Shown here piece after piece: positions 42,991 to 51,553 of a stretch of 64,000 bases of DNA. The notes beneath the pieces are model-generated. The model was given only the letters and a program-made list of their open reading frames with translations, was not told where the DNA came from and searched no databases. Origin of the DNA: Actinomycetes bacterium (GTDB lineage Bacteria; Actinomycetota; Actinomycetes; Actinomycetales; Demequinaceae); NCBI GenBank assembly GCA_023411615.1, contig JAEYOR010000027.1, forward strand, positions 1 to 64,000, written 5' to 3'. Both the position numbers and the translations under genes were made by a program. The stretch's first letter is position 1. Each line of letters starts with the position of its first letter.

Positions 42991-43977
42991 CTACGTCACC
43001 TCGATGTGGACGCGGCCGGTGGCGCTCGCATCGGCGCCGGTCACTCGGGACACGCAGCAACACATCTTCTTGTTCGGAGCCTTCTGTCGCTCGGAGTAGA
43101 AGACATCGCGGTGATCGACCTTGCCCGAGAGGTCAAGAATCTCCACCTCGCACAGGCCACATTCCCCGCGGCGGCAGTCGTACATCATGTCGACGCCCGC
43201 GCGTTCGAGCGCCTCGAGCATCGACTCGCCTTGGCCAACGGTGACGGTGACGCCCAGCCGGGGCACCGTCACCTCAAACGGTGTGGGCTCAAACCACCCG
43301 GAGTTGCCAAAGGTCTCGTAGCGCAGAGCGGTCATGTCCCGTCCGTCACGCTCCCACGTGCGCCGAATCTCCTCCATCAGACGGATTGGTCCGCACATGT
43401 AGAGCTCGGCGTTGGCGGGAACAGTGTCGATGAGGGCGCGCACGCTCATGCGGCCGTGCTCGGTGGTGACGTGCGTGACAAGGCGGTCGCCGTGGCGCTG
43501 CTCCATCTGGGGCAGGTACGCCATGCGCTCCCGGGAGTTGCCCACGTAGTGCACGGTGTAATCCGCACCGAGGCGTTTGAGGGCGGATGCCATGCCGCGG
43601 ATTGCCGTGATCCCGACCCCGCCTGCCACGAGCACGTAGGAGGGGGCGCCGACGCGCAGCGGGAAGTCCTGCAACGGCTGGGTGATCCTGACGGCGTCTC
43701 CGTGAGCGAGCGAGCGCATGTAGTCGGAGCCACCGCGCGAGAACGCAGGCCGTGCGACCGAGATCGCAAGATAACTGCCGTCGTGTGCCGCACCCACGAT
43801 CGAATATGAGCGCTCGTCCGTCCGGCTGTCGGGCAACGTGACGAGAACGTCCACGTGCTCGCCTGGCCGCGCCGGCGTCGGCGTCGCAGGACTCAGGACG
43901 ATGCGTGTGATGCCGTCGGCGATTGCTTCAACGTGCTGCACGGTGGCGTGCTGCCACCGCGCCTGCTTATCGGTCAC
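42991..43977 (-). CDS. VanB-type ferredoxin oxidoreductase (Rieske oxygenase reductase)
   Basis: The 328-residue protein has an FMN-binding barrel (RSYSIVG), an NAD-binding domain (VLVAGGVGITAIRGMA, LYMCGP) and a C-terminal plant-type [2Fe-2S] domain with cysteines in DCRRGECGLCEVE and a later MCCC cluster. This order is that of vanillate demethylase reductase VanB and related phthalate-dioxygenase-type reductases. It passes electrons from NAD(P)H to the Rieske oxygenase whose stop overlaps its GTG (GTGA). GTG at 43977 was chosen for that coupling. Confidence 0.9.
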   Translation of the reverse strand: MTDKQARWQHATVQHVEAIADGITRIVLSPATPTPARPGEHVDVLVTLPDSRTDERSYSIVGAAHDGSYLAISVARPAFSRGGSDYMRSLAHGDAVRITQPLQDFPLRVGAPSYVLVAGGVGITAIRGMASALKRLGADYTVHYVGNSRERMAYLPQMEQRHGDRLVTHVTTEHGRMSVRALIDTVPANAELYMCGPIRLMEEIRRTWERDGRDMTALRYETFGNSGWFEPTPFEVTVPRLGVTVTVGQGESMLEALERAGVDMMYDCRRGECGLCEVEILDLSGKVDHRDVFYSERQKAPNKKMCCCVSRVTGADASATGRVHIEVT

Positions 43978-45089
43978 GCCTGCGCCCCACCACGCAGAGG
44001 TTCGGCCGCGCCGCGGCCTTCGGCCGCGAGGGCGCGCTCGAGGATGCGCCGCACCCACATGCCGCCCGCGTCGATGTTGAGGTTGTAGAACTCGTAATCG
44101 GGGTTCGCGTCGATCGCCTCTTGCTGGGCCTTCAGCATCACCTCATCCTCACCGAAGACCCCGTGGACGCCATTGCGCAACTGGGTGGTGATGAGTTGGC
44201 TGTCGAGGCGGTAATTGCGCATGAACGCCCAGTAGTAGTGGCACGTGCGGTCGCGTTCGGGACTGATCGTGTTCATCACGTAACCGTTGACGCCTTGCGA
44301 GCGGTCGCCTTCGGGTGCGCCAGTGCCGGCCTTGGCCACGCCCACGTCAATGCAGATCGTCGACGGGTAGTAGTAGTGAATGATCTGCCAGCGGTCGACC
44401 TTGCCCTCGAAGTCAGGGAACTTGTCGCGCATGTTCTTGCGCCAGAACGGCGGAGGATCGATGCCGAGCATCCAGCGGGTGACGGTGACGGACTTCTCGT
44501 CGTGAGTCACGTGGAACTCAGCCTCGGACAGTTCTTCCTGGCCAATCGAGGAACTGTGGACGAACTCCTCGTGCGTGAGGTCCATGAGGTTGTCGAGCAC
44601 CAACTGGTAGTTGCACGGGGCGTAGATCGTCTCGCCATCGCCCGCCCACTCGTCGGACGACATCTGGTGCATGTCGGGGATCTCGTCCGGGTTCGCCAGC
44701 GTCGGCTCGCCCAGCCATACCCACACGTATCGGTAGCGATCGACCACGGGAAAAGACGCGACGGTGGCCGAGGGGTTGAGGGTCTCCTGTGCGGGCATTC
44801 CCGTGCAGCGGCCCGCCGAGTTGTAGCGGAGGCCGTGATAGGGGCACTGGATCTCTTCGTTGCCGATGAGTTTGCCTTGGGAAAGCGGCGCAAGGCGGTG
44901 CCAGCACGCGTCAGCAAGCGCAACGGGCCGACCGTCACCCGTGCGGTACAAGGCGAGCGGCCGTCCGGCGACAGTGCGCGCGAGGATGCCCTTCGCTGTC
45001 ACTTCGTAATCCCATGCGGCCACATACCAGGCATTCATGGGGTACGTCAGTAGTTTTGCGGTGTGAGTCGACGAGGCCTCGACCGTCAT
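43974..45089 (-). CDS. Rieske non-haem iron oxygenase (VanA-like)
   Basis: The 371-residue protein has the N-terminal Rieske site CWHRLAPL...CPYHGLRY (C-x-H and C-x2-H) and a catalytic domain with DNLMDLTHEEFVHSS, giving the N-x3-D-x2-H-x4-H-type mononuclear iron site. Such enzymes O- or N-demethylate or hydroxylate aromatic and related substrates. The family is near vanillate O-demethylase VanA, but the substrate is not determined. ATG at 45089 follows AAGGAG. A divergent PadR regulator and an operator lie upstream, consistent with induction by a phenolic compound. Confidence 0.9.
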   Translation of the reverse strand: MTVEASSTHTAKLLTYPMNAWYVAAWDYEVTAKGILARTVAGRPLALYRTGDGRPVALADACWHRLAPLSQGKLIGNEEIQCPYHGLRYNSAGRCTGMPAQETLNPSATVASFPVVDRYRYVWVWLGEPTLANPDEIPDMHQMSSDEWAGDGETIYAPCNYQLVLDNLMDLTHEEFVHSSSIGQEELSEAEFHVTHDEKSVTVTRWMLGIDPPPFWRKNMRDKFPDFEGKVDRWQIIHYYYPSTICIDVGVAKAGTGAPEGDRSQGVNGYVMNTISPERDRTCHYYWAFMRNYRLDSQLITTQLRNGVHGVFGEDEVMLKAQQEAIDANPDYEFYNLNIDAGGMWVRRILERALAAEGRGAAEPLRGGAQA

Positions 45090-45145
45090 GGGGCACTCCT
45101 TTGTGGCTGACGGGTACTGCAGGGGACACAACACTCGTGGCAAAC

Positions 45146-45163
45146 TAACTATGCAGATAGTTA
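45146..45163. promoter_or_regulatory. Palindromic operator between the Rieske and PadR genes
   Basis: TAACTAT-GCAG-ATAGTTA is a perfect inverted repeat of 18 bases, unusually A+T-rich for this genome. It lies 57 bases upstream of the oxygenase start and 91 upstream of padR, where it would suit autoregulated repression. Confidence 0.7.
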
Positions 45164-45253
45164 TTTCACGTCTCTCGACAGTACCCGTGACCGTTACTCT
45201 TGCCAAGAGCAACCGCCCGAGCGGTTCGACATCTCCCACCTTCTGAGGACACG

Positions 45254-45844
45254 ATGAGCCTGCGTTACGCCCTCCTCGCCTTGATCTCAGGGGGTCCACT
45301 CACGGGATACGACGCTGTCAAACACTTCCGTACGTCCGTGGGCCATGTGTGGCATGCGCCGGATTCTCAGATATATCCCGAGCTTCGTCGGATGCAGAGC
45401 GAGGGTTTGCTTGAGGCGACCGAGGTCCCGTGGGGCTCAGGCGGAGCGAAAAAGACTCAGTACGCGTTGACGGACGCGGGCAAGGATGCACTTGCCGAGT
45501 GGCAACACACTCCCATCGCCTATGCGCCGGAGCGGGACTCTGCGCACCTCGTTGCAGCGTATTTTGAGTGGGGGACTATCGAGTCCGCGCGCGCGCGACT
45601 CGAAGACCACATTGCGTTCTTCACGGCGGCCAAGGAGAGCGCGGAGCGCCAAGCCCAAGACATCCGCGACCGCACGAGCGCCACGCTCCAGCGTCGTCTT
45701 GCTGCCAATGACCCCACTGAGTGGGACCGCATTGCGGCCTTCAAGGCCTTTGCCTACGACGGCAAGATCGCCCGTGCCGACGCTGAGATCGCATGGGCGC
45801 AGAAAGGTCTCGCGCTTCTCGATTCCCTCGCATCAGGGAACTGA
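45254..45844 (+). CDS. PadR-family transcriptional regulator
   Basis: The 196-residue protein begins with the PadR winged helix (LRYALLALISGGPLTGYDAVKHF, DSQIYPELRRMQSEGLLE, KTQYALTDAGKDAL) followed by a Vir_act_alpha_C-like helical dimerisation domain. PadR repressors often respond to phenolic acids or drugs. Divergence from a VanA/VanB-like oxygenase system suggests that it represses those genes. ATG at 45254 follows GAGGAC. Confidence 0.88.
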   Translation: MSLRYALLALISGGPLTGYDAVKHFRTSVGHVWHAPDSQIYPELRRMQSEGLLEATEVPWGSGGAKKTQYALTDAGKDALAEWQHTPIAYAPERDSAHLVAAYFEWGTIESARARLEDHIAFFTAAKESAERQAQDIRDRTSATLQRRLAANDPTEWDRIAAFKAFAYDGKIARADAEIAWAQKGLALLDSLASGN

Positions 45845-45920
45845 CACACCTGGGTGAATCGGGTCTGTGCGCCTTCGCGCGGACGCCGCCCGGCACAATA
45901 GACATCAAGGAGGTTCAGCC

Positions 45921-47444
45921 ATGGCATCGTTTGTCGACCGCGTCACGCTGCATGTGACGGCGGGCACCGGTGGCCACGGCGTCGCCTCTGTGCACCGCGA
46001 GAAGTTCAAACCCCTCGGCGGGCCCGATGGGGGAAACGGCGGCCACGGCGGCTCCGTCATCCTCTATGTGGACGCCCAGATGACCACACTTCTCGACTAC
46101 CACCACGCGCCCCACCGCAAGGCGGACAACGGCAAGCAGGGCGCGGGCAGTATGCGTCACGGAGCAAATGCAGCCGACATGCGGCTTGCCGTTCCCAACG
46201 GCACTGTGGTGATGAGCCAAGACGGCGAGGTTCTCACCGACCTTGTGGGCGACGGTGCCGAGTTCATTGTCGCTCGTGGCGGCCGCGGCGGTCTCGGGAA
46301 CGCGGCGCTTGCGACCACCAAGCGCAAGGCCCCGGGCTTCGCGCTCCTTGGCGAGCCGGGCGAAGAAGTCTCGGTGGTGCTTGAGCTCAAGTCGATCGCC
46401 GACGTCGCACTTGTGGGCTACCCCAGCGCGGGGAAGTCGTCACTCATCGCGGCGATGAGCCGCGTGCGCCCCAAGATCGCCGACTATCCGTTCACGACGC
46501 TCGTGCCCAACTTGGGCGTGGTGGCGGCAGGGTCCACGCGCTTCACGATGGCGGACGTGCCAGGATTGATCCCCGGTGCTTCGGAGGGCAAGGGTTTGGG
46601 CCACGACTTCCTCCGCCACATCGAGCGCTGCTCGGTCATCGCCCACGTGCTCGATACCGCCACGCTTGAGACCGACCGGGACCCCATTCGCGACCTTGAA
46701 GCGATCACGCATGAATTACGCGCCTACTCAGGTGATGCGCACATCGCCGGAACCCCGTTGGCCGAGCGACCGCAGGTCATCGTTCTCAACAAAATCGACA
46801 TCCCGGACGGTCGCGACCTCGCTGCGATGGTGCGACCCGATCTCGAGGCGCTTGGAATGCCGATTTTCGAGGTGAGTGCCGTCAGCCATGAGGGCCTCGA
46901 CACGCTCGGCTTCGCGCTGGCTGAGATGGTGCTCTCCGAGCGTGCCAAGGCGCCGGTGCTTGAGAAGGCGCCCATTGTGTTGCGCCCGCGTGCAGTGGAC
47001 GACGGCGGCTTCACCGTGCGCCATGTGCGCGACGGCGCCGAAGACTACTTCGAGGTGCGTGGGGCCAAGCCCGAGCGGTGGGTGCGTCAGACCAATTTCA
47101 CCAACGACGAGGCCGTCGGCTTCTTGGCCGACCGTCTCGCTCGCCTTGGCGTGGAGGATGAGCTCTTCCGTGCAGGGGCCGTCCCGGGCGCTCAGGTGGT
47201 CATCGGCGACCGTGCCACCGGCGTCGTCTTCGATTGGGAGCCGACGATGGCCGCCGGAGCAGAACTGCTGGGCCGGCGGGGCACCGACCAGCGCATCGAG
47301 GACTTTGAGCGGGCGGCGCGACCCACGCGTGCGCAAAAGCGCGAGGAGTTCAAGGACAAGATGGATGGCAAAGCCGCGGCGCGTGAGGAACTGTGGACCG
47401 AGCGCGATGCGGGACACTGGACCGACCCCGCAGAAGACGAGTGA
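45921..47444 (+). CDS. obgE: GTPase Obg/CgtA
   Basis: The 507-residue protein has the Gly-rich Obg domain (GGPDGGNGGHGGSVIL), the G domain with P-loop GYPSAGKSSL, DVPGLIPGASEGKGLG (G3) and NKID (G4), and the C-terminal OCT domain plus a charged tail (residues about 440-507). Obg acts in 50S assembly and stress signalling. AAGGAGG precedes ATG 45921. It begins the obgE-proB pair, as in most actinobacteria. Confidence 0.97.
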   Translation: MASFVDRVTLHVTAGTGGHGVASVHREKFKPLGGPDGGNGGHGGSVILYVDAQMTTLLDYHHAPHRKADNGKQGAGSMRHGANAADMRLAVPNGTVVMSQDGEVLTDLVGDGAEFIVARGGRGGLGNAALATTKRKAPGFALLGEPGEEVSVVLELKSIADVALVGYPSAGKSSLIAAMSRVRPKIADYPFTTLVPNLGVVAAGSTRFTMADVPGLIPGASEGKGLGHDFLRHIERCSVIAHVLDTATLETDRDPIRDLEAITHELRAYSGDAHIAGTPLAERPQVIVLNKIDIPDGRDLAAMVRPDLEALGMPIFEVSAVSHEGLDTLGFALAEMVLSERAKAPVLEKAPIVLRPRAVDDGGFTVRHVRDGAEDYFEVRGAKPERWVRQTNFTNDEAVGFLADRLARLGVEDELFRAGAVPGAQVVIGDRATGVVFDWEPTMAAGAELLGRRGTDQRIEDFERAARPTRAQKREEFKDKMDGKAAAREELWTERDAGHWTDPAEDE

Positions 47445-47455
47445 CCGGAGGGAAC

Positions 47456-48571
47456 GTGGGCCACAGTCGTGACGTGATTGCTCGCGCGCGTCGGGTTGTC
47501 GTCAAGATCGGTTCGTCATCGCTCGCAGGTGACGATGGTCGCTTGGTGATTGACGTTGTCCAGCGACTCGCGGATGTTGTTGCCGCCGAGCAGGCGCGCG
47601 GCAAGCAGGTCATCCTCGTCACGTCGGGTGCAATTGCCGCTGGTATTGGCCCGCTGGGCTTGCCTGCCCGGCCGCGCGACCTCGAACTGCAGCAAGCCGC
47701 AGCGTCGGTGGGGCAGGGGATTCTGGTTGCTGCCTACTCCGCAGCCTTTGCCCGTCACGGGTTGACGGTGGGACAGGTTCTTCTCACCACCAACGACATG
47801 ATTCGGCGCGAGCATTACGGCAACGCCCAGCGCGCCCTCAACCGACTCCTCGACCTCGGCATCATTCCCATCGTCAACGAGAACGACGCTGTGGCGACCG
47901 ATGAGATTCGTTTTGGCGACAACGACCGTCTCGCTGCCTTGGTGGCGACGGTCGCGCACGCGGACGCGCTTGTCCTTTTGACCGACGTTGATGGTCTGTA
48001 CACCGCGGCTCCCGACACCCCTGGCGCTACGCGCATCGCCGAAGTAACGGAGCCGGGAGACGTGGCGGACATTGATATCTCGCGGCGCGGCTCGGCGCTC
48101 GGGACCGGCGGCATGGTGACCAAGCTTGAAGCGGCGTCTCTCGCGACGACGTCCGGGGTGGCTGTGGTGCTCGCGGCAACGGCCGACGCTGCTGCGGCTC
48201 TGGCCGGCGATGACGTGGGCACGCTCTTTCACATCACGGGCAAGCGCGACACGACGCGTTTGCAGTGGCTTGCTCACGCTGCCCTGGTGCGCGGTGCGAT
48301 CGTCCTGGACGATGGTGCGGCCCGGGCTGTCGCGGGCAGGCGCGCGTCACTGCTTGCGGCAGGCGTTGTTGAGGTGCGCGGTGCCTTCGAGGCGGGCGAG
48401 CCGGTTGAGCTCGTGCGCCGGGATGGCGCGGTGGTGGCGCGCGGCTTCGCTGGATTCTCCGCGGAAGAGGCCGACCGCATGAAGGGGCTGTCCACCGATG
48501 CCTTGCGTGATCAGCTTGGCGAGGACTACGCCCGCGAGCTCATCCACATCGACAACCTCGTCGTGCTGTAG
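47456..48571 (+). CDS. proB: Glutamate 5-kinase
   Basis: ProB phosphorylates glutamate in the first step of proline synthesis. The 371-residue protein has VVVKIGSSSL, LVTSGAIAAG, PIVNENDAVATDE and TGGMVTKLEAA in the amino-acid kinase domain, then a C-terminal PUA domain (residues about 280-371). GTG at 47456 follows GGAGGG and is 11 bases after obgE. proA lies downstream, separated by a convergent esterase gene. Confidence 0.96.
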   Translation: MGHSRDVIARARRVVVKIGSSSLAGDDGRLVIDVVQRLADVVAAEQARGKQVILVTSGAIAAGIGPLGLPARPRDLELQQAAASVGQGILVAAYSAAFARHGLTVGQVLLTTNDMIRREHYGNAQRALNRLLDLGIIPIVNENDAVATDEIRFGDNDRLAALVATVAHADALVLLTDVDGLYTAAPDTPGATRIAEVTEPGDVADIDISRRGSALGTGGMVTKLEAASLATTSGVAVVLAATADAAAALAGDDVGTLFHITGKRDTTRLQWLAHAALVRGAIVLDDGAARAVAGRRASLLAAGVVEVRGAFEAGEPVELVRRDGAVVARGFAGFSAEEADRMKGLSTDALRDQLGEDYARELIHIDNLVVL

Positions 48572-48592
48572 CCGGGGCAACGGCCCAGCCAC

Positions 48593-48738
48593 AGCGTCGG
48601 CCGCTCCCAAAACTCCACCCCCGGCGAAGTTCACAACCGCTCAGAACCATGACACGCCGCGAACCAGGCCTCCCGCGGCGCCCCAGGCGGCGTGTCGGGT
48701 GTGCGAGCGGTTCGGAACTTACGGGGTGGAGCGGGTGG
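48593..48738. repeat. REP-like spacer after proB
   Basis: This spacer holds one complement copy of GCCGACGCT (48593-48601), the fragment CGAGCGGTTCGGAACTTACGG (shortened; at 48703 on) and an inverted relative (AAGTTCACAACCGCTCAGAAC, shortened), matching the family at 74-358. No gene is evident. Confidence 0.5.
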
Positions 48739-49380
48739 TTAGCCGCGCTGCAGGTAGCGCGCGACGTCGGCGAGTTCAGCGTCGTTCACGGAGTGGCCCA
48801 TGCCGGGGTAGATCTTCTCGGTGAGCGTGACGTGCTCGGGGAACCATGCCGACGCTGCACTAACCAGAGCGGGCGGGATCACCGGGTCTGCCGTGCCGCG
48901 GCCCCAAAAGACATGCGGGCGGGACTCTCGCAACGTGTCATCACCGGGCTGGGAGGCGCCCAGCACAAAACCGCTGAGGACGACGGCGTCGGCGACGCGC
49001 TCGGGACGTGTCCGCAGCAACTGGGTCACCATGAGACCGCCCTGAGAGAAGCCGAGCGCCGAGATCGCGGCGGTCGCAGGCACATGCCCATCAATCCACT
49101 CCCACACAAGAGCGGTGGCCTCCTCAATCGGCTCGGGGCGCAGCCAGTCGCCCTCCAAAGGGAACCAAGCCGCGCCGCCGTAGCCCATCTCAATCGGCGC
49201 GCGCAGGGAGGCCCACGGCGCGCTTCCGGGCAGATACGGCGTGAGCCCAGCGAGGTCGTGCTCGTTGGAGCCGTAGCCGTGGAGCAGAATCGTCACCTTG
49301 TCCGGGCCTGCGGCCGACGCTTCCTCGCCTTCGCCGGTAAGGAAGGGAAAGTCGGGGCTGGTGATTGCGCGGAGGGCCAT
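48739..49380 (-). CDS. Phospholipase/carboxylesterase-family hydrolase
   Basis: The 213-residue alpha/beta hydrolase has LLHGYGSNEHDL (oxyanion region), the nucleophile GFSQGG, the Asp of GTADPVIP and the His of GMGHSV. It belongs to the YpfH/EstB-type small carboxylesterases with broad short-chain ester activity. ATG at 49380 is the start; a longer GTG-type extension lacks similarity. It lies between proB and proA on the opposite strand, an insertion into an otherwise conserved order. Confidence 0.85.
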   Translation of the reverse strand: MALRAITSPDFPFLTGEGEEASAAGPDKVTILLHGYGSNEHDLAGLTPYLPGSAPWASLRAPIEMGYGGAAWFPLEGDWLRPEPIEEATALVWEWIDGHVPATAAISALGFSQGGLMVTQLLRTRPERVADAVVLSGFVLGASQPGDDTLRESRPHVFWGRGTADPVIPPALVSAASAWFPEHVTLTEKIYPGMGHSVNDAELADVARYLQRG

Positions 49381-49461
49381 GCCCCGATTATCTCCGGGCC
49401 GGGCGCCACTGGTGCCACACGCACCCTGACCGGCCCGCATGGCGCCGCCTAGACTTGCCGC

Positions 49462-50748
49462 ATGACAGACACCGCCATCAGCGCCGATGTCGAGGCCGCT
49501 GTCCTCGAATCCTGCCGACGCGCCAAGGTCGCCTCGCGCGCCCTTGCGACCGCCACCCGCATCACCAAAGACGCCGCTCTTGAAGCGATGGCCCAGGCGA
49601 TCGTTGCCCAGGCCGAACGCATCGTTAAAGCGAATGCTGTTGACGTGGAGCGAGAGCGCGCCAACGGAATGAGCGAAGGACTGCTTGACCGCCTCACTCT
49701 CACCCCGCAGCGCCTCGAGGCGATCGCAGAAGCCCTGCGCTTTGTCGCGTCATTGCCGGACCCCGTGGGCGAGATCAAGCGTGGCTCGACGTTGCCCAAT
49801 GGGCTGCGCCTCGTGCAAAAGGCCGTCCCGATGGGCGTGGTGGGGATGATTTACGAAGCCCGCCCTAACGTCACCGTCGACGCGGCGGCACTGTGCCTCA
49901 AGTCGGGCAACGCGGCGGTGTTGCGCGGTGGCTCGGCGGCGCAGTCGAGCAACGAGGTGATCGTTGCCGTGTTGCAGGATGCGCTTGAGTCGGTGGGTCT
50001 GCCCCGCGATTCTGTCCAGTCGATCGACGCGTACGGCCGCGAGGGCGCCCGTGTGCTGATGGGTGCGCGCGGGCTCGTTGACGTCCTCGTTCCGCGTGGC
50101 GGACGGGACCTCATCCAGACCGTGGTGCGCGAAAGCACCGTGCCTGCAATTGAGACGGGCGAGGGCAACTGCCACATCTATATTGACGCGAGCGCGCCCA
50201 CACAGCGCGCGGTGGACATTGTCCTCAACTCCAAGACGCAGCGCCTGGGCGTATGCAACACGGCCGAGACGCTCCTTGTGCACAAGGACGCGGCGCCCCG
50301 CGTGCTGCCCCAGATCATGAAGGCGCTCGCCGAAAAGGACGTCACCCTCCATGCGGACGACGCTGCGGCTGGCTTGGCGCCCGAGGTGGCGCGCATCGTC
50401 GCCGCCACCGAGGAGGACTGGGCGACCGAGTATCTTTCGGCGGACCTCGCGGTGAAGATTGTCGACGATCTCGACGAAGCGCTCGGTCACATCCGCCGCT
50501 ACACCACCGGCCACACCGAGGCGATTGTCACCGAGGACATTGGCGCGGCTGATCGTTTTGTGGCGGGCCTCGACTCTGCGGCGATCATGGTGAACGCGTC
50601 GACACGCTTTACCGATGGTGGGCAGTTTGGGCTGGGCGCCGAGATCGGCATCTCGACGCAGAAACTCCACGCGCGCGGTCCCATGGGCCTCGCTGAGCTG
50701 ACCACCACCACGTGGATCGTCTACGGAGACGGACACATCCGTACCTAA
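49462..50748 (+). CDS. proA: Glutamate-5-semialdehyde dehydrogenase
   Basis: ProA reduces gamma-glutamyl phosphate in proline synthesis. The 428-residue protein has GVVGMIYEARPNVT, NAAVLRGGSAA, VPRGGRDLI, CNTAETLLVH with the catalytic cysteine, and GAEIGISTQKLHARGPMGL. It starts 82 bases from the divergent esterase gene. Confidence 0.97.
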   Translation: MTDTAISADVEAAVLESCRRAKVASRALATATRITKDAALEAMAQAIVAQAERIVKANAVDVERERANGMSEGLLDRLTLTPQRLEAIAEALRFVASLPDPVGEIKRGSTLPNGLRLVQKAVPMGVVGMIYEARPNVTVDAAALCLKSGNAAVLRGGSAAQSSNEVIVAVLQDALESVGLPRDSVQSIDAYGREGARVLMGARGLVDVLVPRGGRDLIQTVVRESTVPAIETGEGNCHIYIDASAPTQRAVDIVLNSKTQRLGVCNTAETLLVHKDAAPRVLPQIMKALAEKDVTLHADDAAAGLAPEVARIVAATEEDWATEYLSADLAVKIVDDLDEALGHIRRYTTGHTEAIVTEDIGAADRFVAGLDSAAIMVNASTRFTDGGQFGLGAEIGISTQKLHARGPMGLAELTTTTWIVYGDGHIRT

Positions 50749-50814
50749 CGAGGTGCGTTGTCCGCGTCAACACGCGTGACATACTGTGACGAACAGACTG
50801 AACAAGGAGTCACC

Positions 50815-50970
50815 GTGACCACGATCCTCGCCGCCGCCGTTGAGAGCGGGCACGCCGAGTCGTCGATCCCGCCTGTGGCCATTGGCCTGGCGGCCTTTGC
50901 AGGCCTGATGGCGCTGTTGTTCATCACGTACGCGTTCAGGAGCGTTGGCACTCGCCACCAGGGTGACTAA
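50815..50970 (+). CDS. Small single-span membrane protein between proA and nadD
   Basis: The 51-residue protein, starting at GTG after AAGGAG, has one helix (VAIGLAAFAGLMALLFITYAF) and a short charged tail SVGTRHQGD. Its stop overlaps the start of nadD by eight bases (GGTGACTAA). Similar small proteins occur at this position in other actinobacteria. The function is unknown. Confidence 0.75.
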   Translation: MTTILAAAVESGHAESSIPPVAIGLAAFAGLMALLFITYAFRSVGTRHQGD

Positions 50971-51553
50971 CGCACGCATCGGCGTCCTGGGGGGCACGTT
51001 CGATCCCATCCACATTGGCCACCTCGTTGTGGCCAGTGAGGTGCGCGCGGCTCTAAGTCTTGACACCGTTCTCCTCGTGCCGACGGCCGCTCAGCCCTTC
51101 AAAGGGGAGACATCCCGAGCGTCCGCTGAGCAGCGACTCGAGATGTGCAGACTTGCTACGGCCGATGACGACACGCTGCAGGTCTCTGATGTGGACGTGA
51201 TCCGTGGGGGAGTGACGTACACGGTTGACACGCTGACGGACCTCACGGCGCAGTACCCGGGCGCCGAGCTCTACTTCATTGGTGGCGCCGACGCTCTCGC
51301 TCGTATCGATGAATGGCGGGAGCCGGAGCGATTGAGGGCCCTCGCTCGTTGGGTTGTCGTGGCCCGGCCAGGGCATGCCATCGAGGTGTCGGATGGTCGA
51401 ACGATTGTGGTCGAGACCCCAGAAATGGGGGTATCCTCAACGGACGTTCGGCACCGCGTGGCGACGGGTGCGCCATGGCGCTACCTGGTCCCGGTTTCGG
51501 TAGCCGCTTACATCGTTCAGCACGGGCTATACCTCGGAGGATCGAATGTCTGA
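50963..51553 (+). CDS. nadD: Nicotinate-nucleotide adenylyltransferase
   Basis: NadD adenylylates nicotinate mononucleotide in NAD synthesis. The 196-residue protein begins IGVLGGTFDPIHIGHL, the nucleotidyltransferase signature, and has FIGGADALARIDEW and the C-terminal VSSTDVRHRVATG (I/VSST-x2-R). GTG at 50963 overlaps the preceding small gene; a TTG six codons upstream is possible. Its stop overlaps the next ATG. Confidence 0.95.
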   Translation: MTNARIGVLGGTFDPIHIGHLVVASEVRAALSLDTVLLVPTAAQPFKGETSRASAEQRLEMCRLATADDDTLQVSDVDVIRGGVTYTVDTLTDLTAQYPGAELYFIGGADALARIDEWREPERLRALARWVVVARPGHAIEVSDGRTIVVETPEMGVSSTDVRHRVATGAPWRYLVPVSVAAYIVQHGLYLGGSNV

